Assembly (NCBI GenBank): GCA_033344775.1
Contig: JAWPMT010000004.1
Coordinates: forward strand, 1,178,001-1,242,000
Reading direction: 5' to 3'
Source: Cytophagales bacterium
GTDB lineage: Bacteria; Bacteroidota; Bacteroidia; Cytophagales; Cyclobacteriaceae
Length of the DNA: 64,000 bases
Shown: positions 1 through 8,517 of the stretch, in pieces
Layout of the letters: each line of letters starts with the position of its first letter
Numbering within the stretch: the stretch's first letter is position 1
Program-made: the position numbers and the translations under genes
Notes under the pieces: generated by a model
The model's input: the letters and a program-made list of their open reading frames with translations, nothing else
Databases searched by the model: none
Told to the model about the DNA's origin: nothing

Positions 1-883
1 CATCGGTTAACAGATCCGGTTCTCCTTGCCAATACATGAAGTACCCGGTTGTCAGTTCATGATCATAAACCTGCGTGATCAATTCGCGCCAACTGAGCTC
101 GATCAAGGTGTAAGCGATCCGCAAATTCTTGTCATTCATCAGCATTTGATACGTTTCACGCTCTCGTTCGCGCGCATACTTCAGGTAGTAGGCAATGAAC
201 ACATTGAACTCAAAATAAGAAGCGACACTATTGGTCGAACCACTGATTTTCGGATCTTCCATTCCGGTAATCAATTCATATTCTGCTTTGATCCCATGAT
301 GATAGGCATTGAATTCTTCCATCAGGCCATAAATTCCTTTGACATTGGAAGTGGTCCTCGCCTCTCCAGGTAGCAGTTCCTCTACACCGTAGGCCGACAA
401 TTCACTCTTGCTGAGCTGGTTGTTTTCATCAGAAACATCATCTCCCCATTGTTGAATGTACGTTCCATATCGGGACATCTCCCTTACGGCCTGGGGGAAA
501 TAATTCCGATGCATGGTAGACGTCTTGAAAACAGGCTTTTCTTCAGTTGATAATACAATGCCCGTGTTGATGAAATATGATTTCCAGCGATCATTCCATT
601 GCGGTGTAGCATTTTCAGCTTCATTGCCAAGGTCCCAATCGTAGTTGTGCAAACCTTCATGAACGGCAGTACCAAAGTTTCCAATATCTATTTCCTGCGA
701 TTCATTGTCCATGTAGAAAGCAATGCTCTTTGCATCCTCTGCTGCCAGGATTTCCGGCGCATTGCTGCAATAGCGGTTTGCATATTTCATCGCAAATGCC
801 TTGACACGCTGAGGAGACTGGGCCCAGGAAACGTGTAACGCTAACAAGCAGAAAACTGCTGATAATGATCTGGTGAGTGACAT
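1..883 (-). CDS. Secreted HEXXH-motif protein, C-terminus beyond window edge
   Basis: An open frame runs from an ATG at 883 off the left edge, giving 294 residues without a stop. The first 22 residues look like a signal peptide, with a hydrophobic core ending in SWAQ. Residues 75-79 read HEGLH, matching the zinc-peptidase HEXXH motif. About 110 residues later, the segment around 187-196 (GLMEEFNAYH) offers acidic residues that could be the third zinc ligand, as in gluzincins. The protein is therefore probably a secreted zinc-dependent hydrolase, but I do not recognise the family, so the function is inference. It lies 83 bp downstream of a LytTR regulator gene on the same strand. Confidence 0.75.
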   Translation of the reverse strand, partial: MSLTRSLSAVFCLLALHVSWAQSPQRVKAFAMKYANRYCSNAPEILAAEDAKSIAFYMDNESQEIDIGNFGTAVHEGLHNYDWDLGNEAENATPQWNDRWKSYFINTGIVLSTEEKPVFKTSTMHRNYFPQAVREMSRYGTYIQQWGDDVSDENNQLSKSELSAYGVEELLPGEARTTSNVKGIYGLMEEFNAYHHGIKAEYELITGMEDPKISGSTNSVASYFEFNVFIAYYLKYARERERETYQMLMNDKNLRIAYTLIELSWRELITQVYDHELTTGYFMYWQGEPDLLTD

Positions 884-940
884 GGCGGAAGTGGTTTATG
901 TCCAATTAACTGAAAAATCTTCAATCCATTGTCCTTGTAA

Positions 941-961
941 GGAGCTTTTTCGCCAAGCTCC
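941..961 (-). other. Short stem-loop after the LytTR gene
   Basis: GGAGCTT and AAGCTCC form a perfect 7-bp stem around a 7-nt loop, five bases past the stop of the LytTR gene. There is no T-run on the minus strand, so this is not a clear intrinsic terminator. It may be an mRNA 3'-end or processing structure. Confidence 0.3.
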
Positions 962-966
962 AGTTA

Positions 967-1734
967 TTATAAACTCAAATTCTCCTTGTATTTCCGACCA
1001 ATCGGAATGCGATTTCCTTTTATCACCACCTCATTGGCCGATCGTTGATCCACCAGGTCTCGATTGATGATGAATGACTTGTGGCAACGTATGAATTGAT
1101 CTGGAAGTCCATCCTCCGCTTGTTTGAGTGTACTCCGTTCCATAATGGTTTTTTCCTCCTGATGATACTTTACATAGTTACCATCACTCTCGAGGTACAG
1201 CAATTCATTCGGTTCTAAATAGACCATTTGATGACCATCATGAACGATGATCCGTTGATTCGGCATTTCAGAAACCATGGCACTTTTCACAATACCATAC
1301 ACCAATGCTGGCACATAGAACATAAAGAAATTCATGATCAGGTTTCCCTGCCATATTTCACTGATCACCACTTGATTGAGTTCATTGATCACTCCCTGAT
1401 AATAGGTTCCATCGACCAGAGATTCCACAAAAGATACGGTAACATAGAAGAGTAGCGATTGATAAAACAGCGAAAAGCGAAAGGGCTTTCCATGAAGCAG
1501 GAAAAAACCAATGATTCCGTAGACCATCACCGCATTGATCACACCTCCGTAAAGCGAAGGGAATAGCAAGCCATATTCATCACTATGAAAGGGCCCAACC
1601 GTAATCTGCTGACCGGGCCAGTTGAGGATTAACAATCCCAGGCACCATAGTACACCGTGCACCCACCGCTCTTTTCGTGTGAGTCCCGCTAAACCTACCC
1701 GCAAGGATTCATTCCACTTCATTCGTTTGTCCAC
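967..1734 (-). CDS. Membrane-anchored LytTR-family transcriptional regulator
   Basis: The protein has 255 residues. The first ~150 contain several hydrophobic segments, probably four or five membrane helices. Residues ~160-255 form a LytTR DNA-binding domain: the ELLYLESDGNYV strand, the RSTLKQ segment, FIRCHKSFIINRD, and the terminal GNRIPIGRKY are all typical. There is no receiver domain, so this is not a classical LytTR response regulator. Membrane-bound LytTR proteins are common in Bacteroidota and presumably respond to a membrane signal. The divergent neighbour is a serine hydrolase gene starting about 100 bp away, and the secreted HEXXH gene lies downstream. Targets are unknown. Confidence 0.85.
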   Translation of the reverse strand: MDKRMKWNESLRVGLAGLTRKERWVHGVLWCLGLLILNWPGQQITVGPFHSDEYGLLFPSLYGGVINAVMVYGIIGFFLLHGKPFRFSLFYQSLLFYVTVSFVESLVDGTYYQGVINELNQVVISEIWQGNLIMNFFMFYVPALVYGIVKSAMVSEMPNQRIIVHDGHQMVYLEPNELLYLESDGNYVKYHQEEKTIMERSTLKQAEDGLPDQFIRCHKSFIINRDLVDQRSANEVVIKGNRIPIGRKYKENLSL

Positions 1735-1837
1735 TTATCTCGGTCGTTGATCCCAAATCCCTTATTCACCGCAACCAGGGCACAATTTCCTTCGATTGAT
1801 TCATTCAATTCGCAACTTAAAATTTATCCATCATCCA

Positions 1838-3586
1838 ATGAAAATTATCCCACATCTTTCTGTGATTTTGATCGTTTGCTGTTCTTTATCCTGCTCATCC
1901 CAACCAGTTCAGACGGAAAATGAGATAACAAAAGAACCGGAACGTCAACCCTCCGAAAGCAATCTGGAACAGATTAAAGACCTTTATTCACTTGAGGCAT
2001 CTTATGAAAGATTCAGCGGATCAGTTCAGGTGAGTCATCAAGGTAAGGTCATCATCGAAGAGGCTTTAGGTGGAACAAATAGCGGCATCACATCTGGGCT
2101 GGAAACTCGATTTGATATCGGCTCAATCAGTAAATCATTTACAGCCGCGGCCATCTTGTCATTGGTAGATGAAGGTAATTTTAAATTGCAGGATCGCATC
2201 AATACGCATCTGGGAGCATTCGCATCAGATCGATGGCAAAAGGTCACGGTTTACCAATTATTAACCCACACCTCAGGTATTCCCAGTATCTACCAAACAG
2301 AACAAGGGATTCCGATTTTTATGCCTGAAAAAGAGCCCATTGCTTTGAAAGAACTGATTGCCAAATTTAGCGAAGGCAAATTGTTATTTAAACCCGGGTC
2401 AGAATTCAGTTACAGTAATTCCGGATACGTCTTGCTGGCAGCAATCATTGAACAGGTTTCCGGGCAATCTTATGATCAATTCATGCAACGTGAGATCTTC
2501 GAAAGATATGGCCTGAATAGTACCTCTTTCTCGATTGATAAAAATACTGCCCAACCTTATTTCGGCTATCGAACTGACCTCACCCGAAAAGCGGCTACTA
2601 CCCATTGGAGTTGGGCCATTGGTGCAGGAGGTATTCAAACAAACCTGACCGATCTATCCAATTGGCTGGAAATCATTCAATCTGATGGTTTTCTAAATCA
2701 GGAATTACGAGAAGCTTATCTAAAGCAACATGAATCGATCGGTTATGGGTACGGTTGGCAATTTGCTAACGGTAAAATTCAACATGATGGCGGTACGGCA
2801 GGTTATATCAGCTTCATCAGTTTTGATCCTGCTACAGCAAGCCATGTGATTGTATTGAGTAACCGAAGTTTTGAGGCCATTGATCGCTTCGGAGAAAGCT
2901 CCAATTATATTCGAAACCTGGTTGACAAGACCTGGCGTATACTCGAAGGAAAGTCGATTGAAACGCTTCCTAAGCATGGAAAGCTATCCCTGGAACCTAC
3001 GAATTTTCAATTTGTTAACGGCACTCAAATAAACATTCGCAAAGCCAGTGACAGTACATATTGGGTAACAGGATCAAACATGACTCCCTCGAGAATCATA
3101 CCTGCCTCCGCCCTGGAAGGATCGTCAACGCAAGAAGATATGATGAATGATGTTGCCGAGTTATTACTCAGAAAAAAGCATTGGGGTTTGGCTAAACATT
3201 GTAATGGTGAAATGAAATTCGTTTGCTACTCAGGATTGATGGGTGTAGGCATGAAAATGATCCGAAAAAAAACAGGCGCCATGCAAAAGGTCACTGCGTA
3301 TTTCGTGGAAGAAAGGTATGGCCTATTGCGGCTCATCGGGGACAAACAAGCCGCGGACCTGATTGCTTATTTCGATGAAGAAGGTAAGATCAAAGGTATC
3401 TTTGAAAATAGGTATTATCCATTCGATGAAGTAAAACCCATGCTCGCCTACCCTACTCAAAATAGGGGATTGTTCCTGGATGGATTCAACATTGGGGAGC
3501 CAGATGTGTTGCTTGAATTTGAAGGTGATAAAGTTTTGTTGAAGCAAGCTGGAAGGGTTTTGGAGGGATTTAGGGTAACGGATTAA
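1838..3586 (+). CDS. Serine hydrolase, class C beta-lactamase/DD-peptidase-like lipoprotein
   Basis: I prefer the ATG at 1838 over an in-frame ATG at 1796, because it gives a clean lipoprotein signal (hydrophobic core followed by SLSC) and 582 residues. The catalytic signatures of the family are visible. Counted from the upstream ATG, they are SISK at 110-113 (nucleophile Ser and general-base Lys), YSN at 206-208 and HDGG at 330-333. About 200 further residues after the catalytic domain form a C-terminal extension of unknown role. Members of this family hydrolyse D-amino-acid peptides, beta-lactams or esters, and the substrate cannot be read from sequence. It is likely anchored in the envelope. 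Confidence 0.88.
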   Translation: MKIIPHLSVILIVCCSLSCSSQPVQTENEITKEPERQPSESNLEQIKDLYSLEASYERFSGSVQVSHQGKVIIEEALGGTNSGITSGLETRFDIGSISKSFTAAAILSLVDEGNFKLQDRINTHLGAFASDRWQKVTVYQLLTHTSGIPSIYQTEQGIPIFMPEKEPIALKELIAKFSEGKLLFKPGSEFSYSNSGYVLLAAIIEQVSGQSYDQFMQREIFERYGLNSTSFSIDKNTAQPYFGYRTDLTRKAATTHWSWAIGAGGIQTNLTDLSNWLEIIQSDGFLNQELREAYLKQHESIGYGYGWQFANGKIQHDGGTAGYISFISFDPATASHVIVLSNRSFEAIDRFGESSNYIRNLVDKTWRILEGKSIETLPKHGKLSLEPTNFQFVNGTQINIRKASDSTYWVTGSNMTPSRIIPASALEGSSTQEDMMNDVAELLLRKKHWGLAKHCNGEMKFVCYSGLMGVGMKMIRKKTGAMQKVTAYFVEERYGLLRLIGDKQAADLIAYFDEEGKIKGIFENRYYPFDEVKPMLAYPTQNRGLFLDGFNIGEPDVLLEFEGDKVLLKQAGRVLEGFRVTD

Positions 3587-3591
3587 AATAA

Positions 3592-3866
3592 GCGTCATTC
3601 CCGCTTCGCAGCGAGGCGAGGCGGAATTTTTCGGTCTAATTTTTCAAAGACCGAAAAATACCTGCCTGCGGCAAGGCAGGTCCCTGCAATCTCAATAGTC
3701 GCTTTTAATCTGTACTTAGGACAATCAAAGATGAATCGAGGTTTCTCAAACCACTTAATTCTACTACAATCTTTGAGATTCCCCTACGATCAATATCGAA
3801 AAGGGGAATCATTCATAATTCCAAGGTGATCCCAGCCTTGACCGGCAGGCAGGCGGGGAATGACGC
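3592..3866. repeat. Palindromic intergenic element with GCGTCATTCCCGC ends
   Basis: The whole gap between two convergent genes is framed by GCGTCATTCCCGC on the left and GCGGGGAATGACGC on the right, which are inverted copies with one extra G. Inside are further hairpins: ATTTTTCGGTCT pairs with AGACCGAAAAAT (about 3627-3660), and CCTGCC pairs with GGCAGG around 3661-3681. No ORF is present. It resembles a miniature palindromic repeat (REP/MITE-like). Shorter relatives occur at 39428-39509 and as a half copy near 15900. Confidence 0.7.
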
Positions 3867-3876
3867 ATAAATCGAA

Positions 3877-6800
3877 TCAAAACTGCAACATCCGTTGTTG
3901 CTCTCTCACCGCAGGCTCCACTTCTTCCTTGGTAGGTTTTTCTGACTTGTCAAATAGACGTAAAGACCAGAAGAAGAATACTCGGATATCATTGAAAACC
4001 AATATAAATACCGGGAAGAAGCACAGGATAAAGAAAGTACCTAGTAATACACCCCACGCCAATGAGATCGCCATCGGAATGATGAACTGCGCCTGAAAGC
4101 TCGTTTCCAGAATCAATGGATAAAGCCCTGCAACAGTCGTCATGGAAGTCAATACGATAGCCCGGAAACGAGCAATACCTGCTTCGTAAGCTGCCTTTTG
4201 GATGCCAAACCCTTCTTTCAGGTTGCGATTGAACCGATCAAGCATCACCACTGCATCATTGACGATCACTCCTGTCAGAGCAAGAATACCATATCCACTC
4301 ACAAACACGTAAAACATGGCTCCTTCTACCCAATGACCAAACATGGCACAGATCACCCCAATTGGAATGAGTGAGAAGATCAGTATGGTCTGATAGAATG
4401 ATCTGAAATTGAGGGTGATGGTCAGCACCAATAAGATCAACACCAAAGGTCCGATTTGTGCCAGGGAACCTGCTTCTCTCTGTCCTCGGCTGGACTGTCC
4501 TTCGAAAGTGTAATTGATACCTGAATACTTCTGAAGAATGGGAGGCAAGACATCCAGGGAAATTTTTTCGAGCACATCCGGCAAACTCGTGTCGGAGGAA
4601 GCCAATTCTGCATCGATACGAATTTCTCTTTTTCCATTAAAGTGATTGATCGCAATTACACCCCGACCAATTTCATAGTCGGCCAGTTCCGTCAAAGGGT
4701 ACTCCTGACCATTGGCGGTTTTCACCTTCATGGACTCCAATTGGGTGATGCTTAAACGGTCCTTTTCCGGGTAACGCACCCAGACCTTCACTTCATCCGT
4801 TCCAATCTGCAAACGCTGCACTTCTTCACCAAAGAAGCCCTGCCGAATTTGTGTGGTGATGTCCTGTTGTGTAAAGCCCAGCAAATATGCCAGTGGTTTC
4901 AACTCCAATTCAATCTCACGCTGACCAATGGACGCATTGTCCGTGATGTCTTTGATGGCACTGATCTCCGCCAGTTTATCCTTCAATTCAACCTTGGCAG
5001 CCTCCAGTTCCTCGATATTGGTGCTCTGAAGGGAAATAGAAACCGGTTTCCCAAAGTAATTCACACTACCGATGGTGAACTCTTCCGCCTCTGGAACAGG
5101 ACCTATTTTCTTCCTGACTCGTTCTGCAATTTCAAATCCGGAAATGTTCTTTTCTTCCAGCTTATCAAAGTTAATCCCCAGATAGCCCAAATGGCTTCCG
5201 CTTTGTCGGCTGGAGTTCGCTCCTACAGTCAAATCAACAGTGGTGATGACAGAATCCTGGAAGCCATATTGCTCTTGCATTTCCGCATGTACTTCCCAAA
5301 CAGAAACCTGAAATTTCCTTAGCATACCTTCCACCACGTGTTCGCGGGTTCCTGGCTTCAATTTCAGGTTTACGTTGATGTCATCCGCTGGCGGTCGTGG
5401 AAACAAGCTTGATCGGATCATCCCTCCACGATACATCCCTACCACGATCATCATGAACAATACCGGGAAGCTAAAAGAGATCCACTTCCAGTCGATCAGG
5501 AATCGTAAAGTCGGCGCATACAGCTTGAATCGAAGGAAATCAATCACAGATTCCATGGCTTTTCTAAATTTCACATACATTCCGAAGGCACCTTTGGTAT
5601 CATCCGGACGTCTGGACAAGATCCAGTTGCTGGCGAGGTGAGCTGGCAATACGAAAAAGGCTTCAATCATGGAGAACGCCAGACAGGCAATCACCACAAT
5701 GGCCATCTCTTTGGTAAACCCATTATTATCCAAATACAACAGAGGTATGAAGGCAATGATCGTCGTAGTTACGGAAGTGAATACCGAGGGAACCATTTCC
5801 ATGGTACCGTCAATGGCCGCTTGCTTGGGCTCTTTCCCCTTCTCAAAATGCGTGAAAATATTCTCCGCAATCACAATACCATCATCCACCAGAATTCCAA
5901 CTACCAGCAGCATTCCAAATAGAGAAAGCATATTGATGGTAATACCCGCCAAATCGCCCACGATGAACATCGCTAGGAAGGACAAGGGAATACCGAAAGC
6001 TACCCAGAATGATAATCGAAGTGACAGGAATAGGCCCAACGTAAGCAATACCAGTAATAGTCCAACACCAAAGTTTTTGGTCAGTAATTCCAGCCGTTGC
6101 TTTAGTACGTCGTTGAAATTGAAGTAGGTGAATAGCTCGATGTTGGAACTTTTGCGATTGTATTCTTCCACGTATTCCGCCACATACTCACTGATCGCTG
6201 TGATGTCTTCTTCAGGAAGCTTCTGAACGATGATGCTGACTGCCCTCTCGTTATTCGAATAAACGCTGTTCGGAATATCCGCAAATTTCATTTGCACGTC
6301 GGCAATGTCCATCAATCGGATTTTGGTTCCGTCAGAATTGGCACGAACCGTGATGTTTTCAATCTCCGAAGGGTCGTATTCCTTAGAATTTGCTCGTATT
6401 TTGATCTCTTCCTGCGTCGTTTTGATCGATCCTCCTGAAATGTCGCGGTTGTTCAATCGAATCGCATTAGCCACCGTACTGAATGTGACACCATACCGCC
6501 TAAGGTTTTCCTCCGATACTTCGATGGTGATCTCCAAATCCGGGAATCCAGAAACACGCACCTGTGAAATCTTTCCTGAGTTCAAGAAGTCATTTTCGAC
6601 CCGTTCAGCCGCCTTTTTAAGATCCATCAAAGAAACATCTCCTTTGACCCCCATGAACATGGCCGTACTGGTCGATTTCTGCTTAAAAACGACCGGTTTT
6701 TCGGCACTTACTGGGAAGGAATTGATCCGATCCACCGCGTTTTTAACCTCGGTAGTCACCTCATCCAGGTCATAATCACCAGAGGTCAAGACAGAAATAC

Positions 6801-7074
6801 TGGCAGAGTTCTCAGAAGATACGGAAGTCACTTCCTCAATTCCTACAATGCCCTTGATGGCTTCCTCTATTTTGATGGTCACACCCTCTTCTACCTCCTC
6901 AGGGGAAGCTCCGGGATATACCACACTGATCGTAATGTTACGTGGTTCACGTTCGGGAAAGAATGACTTTTTCAAGCCGAACATATAACTCAGTGCACCG
7001 ATAACCATCACCGTCGCAATGATCGCGTTGGCCCAGATTGGATACTTGACAAAAAAGGTGACTATTGATCTCAT
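3877..7074 (-). CDS. RND-family efflux transporter, inner-membrane pump subunit
   Basis: At 1065 residues this is the usual length of AcrB/MdtC-type pumps. It has an N-terminal membrane helix, a large periplasmic loop starting at the PGASPEEVE segment, and central and C-terminal membrane blocks. The TM4 motif GILVDDGIVIAEN carries the paired aspartates of the proton relay, and the second block has GVIVNDAVVMLDRF. The pump would export small molecules from the periplasm or inner membrane using proton motive force. Its start overlaps the stop of the membrane fusion protein gene by 4 bp, so the two are co-translated. Substrate unknown; the family (HAE1-like) is clear. Confidence 0.95.
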   Translation of the reverse strand: MRSIVTFFVKYPIWANAIIATVMVIGALSYMFGLKKSFFPEREPRNITISVVYPGASPEEVEEGVTIKIEEAIKGIVGIEEVTSVSSENSASISVLTSGDYDLDEVTTEVKNAVDRINSFPVSAEKPVVFKQKSTSTAMFMGVKGDVSLMDLKKAAERVENDFLNSGKISQVRVSGFPDLEITIEVSEENLRRYGVTFSTVANAIRLNNRDISGGSIKTTQEEIKIRANSKEYDPSEIENITVRANSDGTKIRLMDIADVQMKFADIPNSVYSNNERAVSIIVQKLPEEDITAISEYVAEYVEEYNRKSSNIELFTYFNFNDVLKQRLELLTKNFGVGLLLVLLTLGLFLSLRLSFWVAFGIPLSFLAMFIVGDLAGITINMLSLFGMLLVVGILVDDGIVIAENIFTHFEKGKEPKQAAIDGTMEMVPSVFTSVTTTIIAFIPLLYLDNNGFTKEMAIVVIACLAFSMIEAFFVLPAHLASNWILSRRPDDTKGAFGMYVKFRKAMESVIDFLRFKLYAPTLRFLIDWKWISFSFPVLFMMIVVGMYRGGMIRSSLFPRPPADDINVNLKLKPGTREHVVEGMLRKFQVSVWEVHAEMQEQYGFQDSVITTVDLTVGANSSRQSGSHLGYLGINFDKLEEKNISGFEIAERVRKKIGPVPEAEEFTIGSVNYFGKPVSISLQSTNIEELEAAKVELKDKLAEISAIKDITDNASIGQREIELELKPLAYLLGFTQQDITTQIRQGFFGEEVQRLQIGTDEVKVWVRYPEKDRLSITQLESMKVKTANGQEYPLTELADYEIGRGVIAINHFNGKREIRIDAELASSDTSLPDVLEKISLDVLPPILQKYSGINYTFEGQSSRGQREAGSLAQIGPLVLILLVLTITLNFRSFYQTILIFSLIPIGVICAMFGHWVEGAMFYVFVSGYGILALTGVIVNDAVVMLDRFNRNLKEGFGIQKAAYEAGIARFRAIVLTSMTTVAGLYPLILETSFQAQFIIPMAISLAWGVLLGTFFILCFFPVFILVFNDIRVFFFWSLRLFDKSEKPTKEEVEPAVREQQRMLQF

Positions 7075-8201
7075 CTTATCTCATTCACTACTTCTACCAC
7101 CATGTTATTTGATGCATTCGAGGGTGCATCCACCACCAGTAAGTCGCCAGGATCAAGGCCATGGATAATGGCATCGTTCTCGGTGATCTTAGCAATGTTG
7201 ATTTTCTTAGTATGCAAGAGACTGTCCGACGCAATCACAAATACTTCATTCTTGTTGCGAATGATGTTGCGTTCGATCAGCATGCCTTGCTCTACATATT
7301 TTCCTGAAATAGCTGCTTTCAAATAAAGCCCATCGTACAAGTCCCCGTACGTATTGTCTACCGCGATGTACACATTCAAGGATTGGTTATTGGGGTCAAT
7401 GAAAGGCGCTCTACGAACAATCTTCCCAAACCATGACTTGGCGGTTTCTTCCTGAATCACTTTGACCGTTTCACCGATCGAAACGTAAGCGACATCTTGT
7501 TTTTGAATGGGCACTTTCAGTTCTAATTGATCTGTACGAATGATCGTGGCAATCACTGCCCCAGGACTCACCACCGAACCCACTTCCAGGTTCACCGACT
7601 GGACAGTTCCTGTATACGGTGCATAAATCGTATGTCGTTTCAGGGTCTCTTCCAGGCTCTTTACCGCATAATAGTCCGTTAGTATGCCTTTAGAAGCGAG
7701 GTAAGTTTTGATCTTGGTCTCATGCTCTTTGGGAATTTCCGGTAGCGGCTTATCTAGATCGATCCCATCGAAATACATCTGCCACTGATCGAAGGACTTG
7801 GGAAAATCAATTTTTAAGTCTGGTAATATAGAAGCCAATAAGCTCAGGAAATTACTCTTACGAGACTGTAGCGTTAACTTCTCTTCTGCATCGTCGACCT
7901 TGATCAGGACTTGTCCTTTTCGGAAAACTGCCCCTTCTTTTAACGCGATCTGTCCACGTAATAGCTTCCCTCCTACTTCTGGGATCAGGTTTATCTGCTG
8001 CAAGGAATTCAAACGACCGAACGCCTCGATCTCCACGGGCATCTTGCTATAAGACACAGGGCGGACCTTGACATAGTTCTTTGCGACAGGCTTGGGACGT
8101 TCAGGTGGCAATTCCTTTTGGTCAGCGAGATAACCACTAAAACGCCATCCTCCAAACAACAGGATGGGCACAACGATAAAAGCAATGGCTTTACGACTCA
8201 T
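7071..8201 (-). CDS. RND efflux membrane fusion protein (HlyD/AcrA family)
   Basis: The 376-residue protein has a single N-terminal membrane segment (IAFIVVPILLFGGW), then the barrel-sandwich region with EVGGKLLRGQIALKEGAVFRKGQ and the matching second half YTGTVQSVNLEVGSVV. A beta-barrel domain follows. It would link the inner-membrane pump to an outer-membrane channel. No outer-membrane factor (TolC-like) gene is next to it, so the pair must borrow one from elsewhere. It is the first gene of the two-gene operon. Confidence 0.92.
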   Translation of the reverse strand: MSRKAIAFIVVPILLFGGWRFSGYLADQKELPPERPKPVAKNYVKVRPVSYSKMPVEIEAFGRLNSLQQINLIPEVGGKLLRGQIALKEGAVFRKGQVLIKVDDAEEKLTLQSRKSNFLSLLASILPDLKIDFPKSFDQWQMYFDGIDLDKPLPEIPKEHETKIKTYLASKGILTDYYAVKSLEETLKRHTIYAPYTGTVQSVNLEVGSVVSPGAVIATIIRTDQLELKVPIQKQDVAYVSIGETVKVIQEETAKSWFGKIVRRAPFIDPNNQSLNVYIAVDNTYGDLYDGLYLKAAISGKYVEQGMLIERNIIRNKNEVFVIASDSLLHTKKINIAKITENDAIIHGLDPGDLLVVDAPSNASNNMVVEVVNEIR

Positions 8202-8517
8202 ATAAGTAGATTAGGGTATCAACAAAGGTAAAGCACTTACACGGCCAGATTGTTCGGGAAATAAAAGATTATCAGAGGAAATTGATAAATGGTCGATAAA
8301 GCTTTTCGCCCGTTAACTGAAAGCTCAGGAATTCCCTCTAACTGTCTGACAGTGAGATGATTTCTAATAATCTCACAAAAGCAGAAAATCGAGGAATGAT
8401 TCATTGCAAACGTTAGCATTTTTTCCTCCTTTGATCCCTGAATTATACCGGATGACTTCATTGTTATTCGACCAATGGTGGTGAACAGGTATCCTTACTA
8501 AGACTAACCGCACCACC
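8202..8517. other. Divergent intergenic region, no gene seen
   Basis: This 316-bp gap separates the divergently transcribed efflux operon and chemotaxis operon. It must hold both promoters. Several AT-rich stretches are present but I could not assign a convincing Bacteroidota promoter (TTTG / TAnnTTTG), and no ORF looks real. Confidence 0.4.

Noticed and set aside
5669-6127. Long plus-strand open frame inside the RND pump gene.
   Set aside because: It is antisense to a clearly coding membrane region, low-complexity in composition and without motifs.
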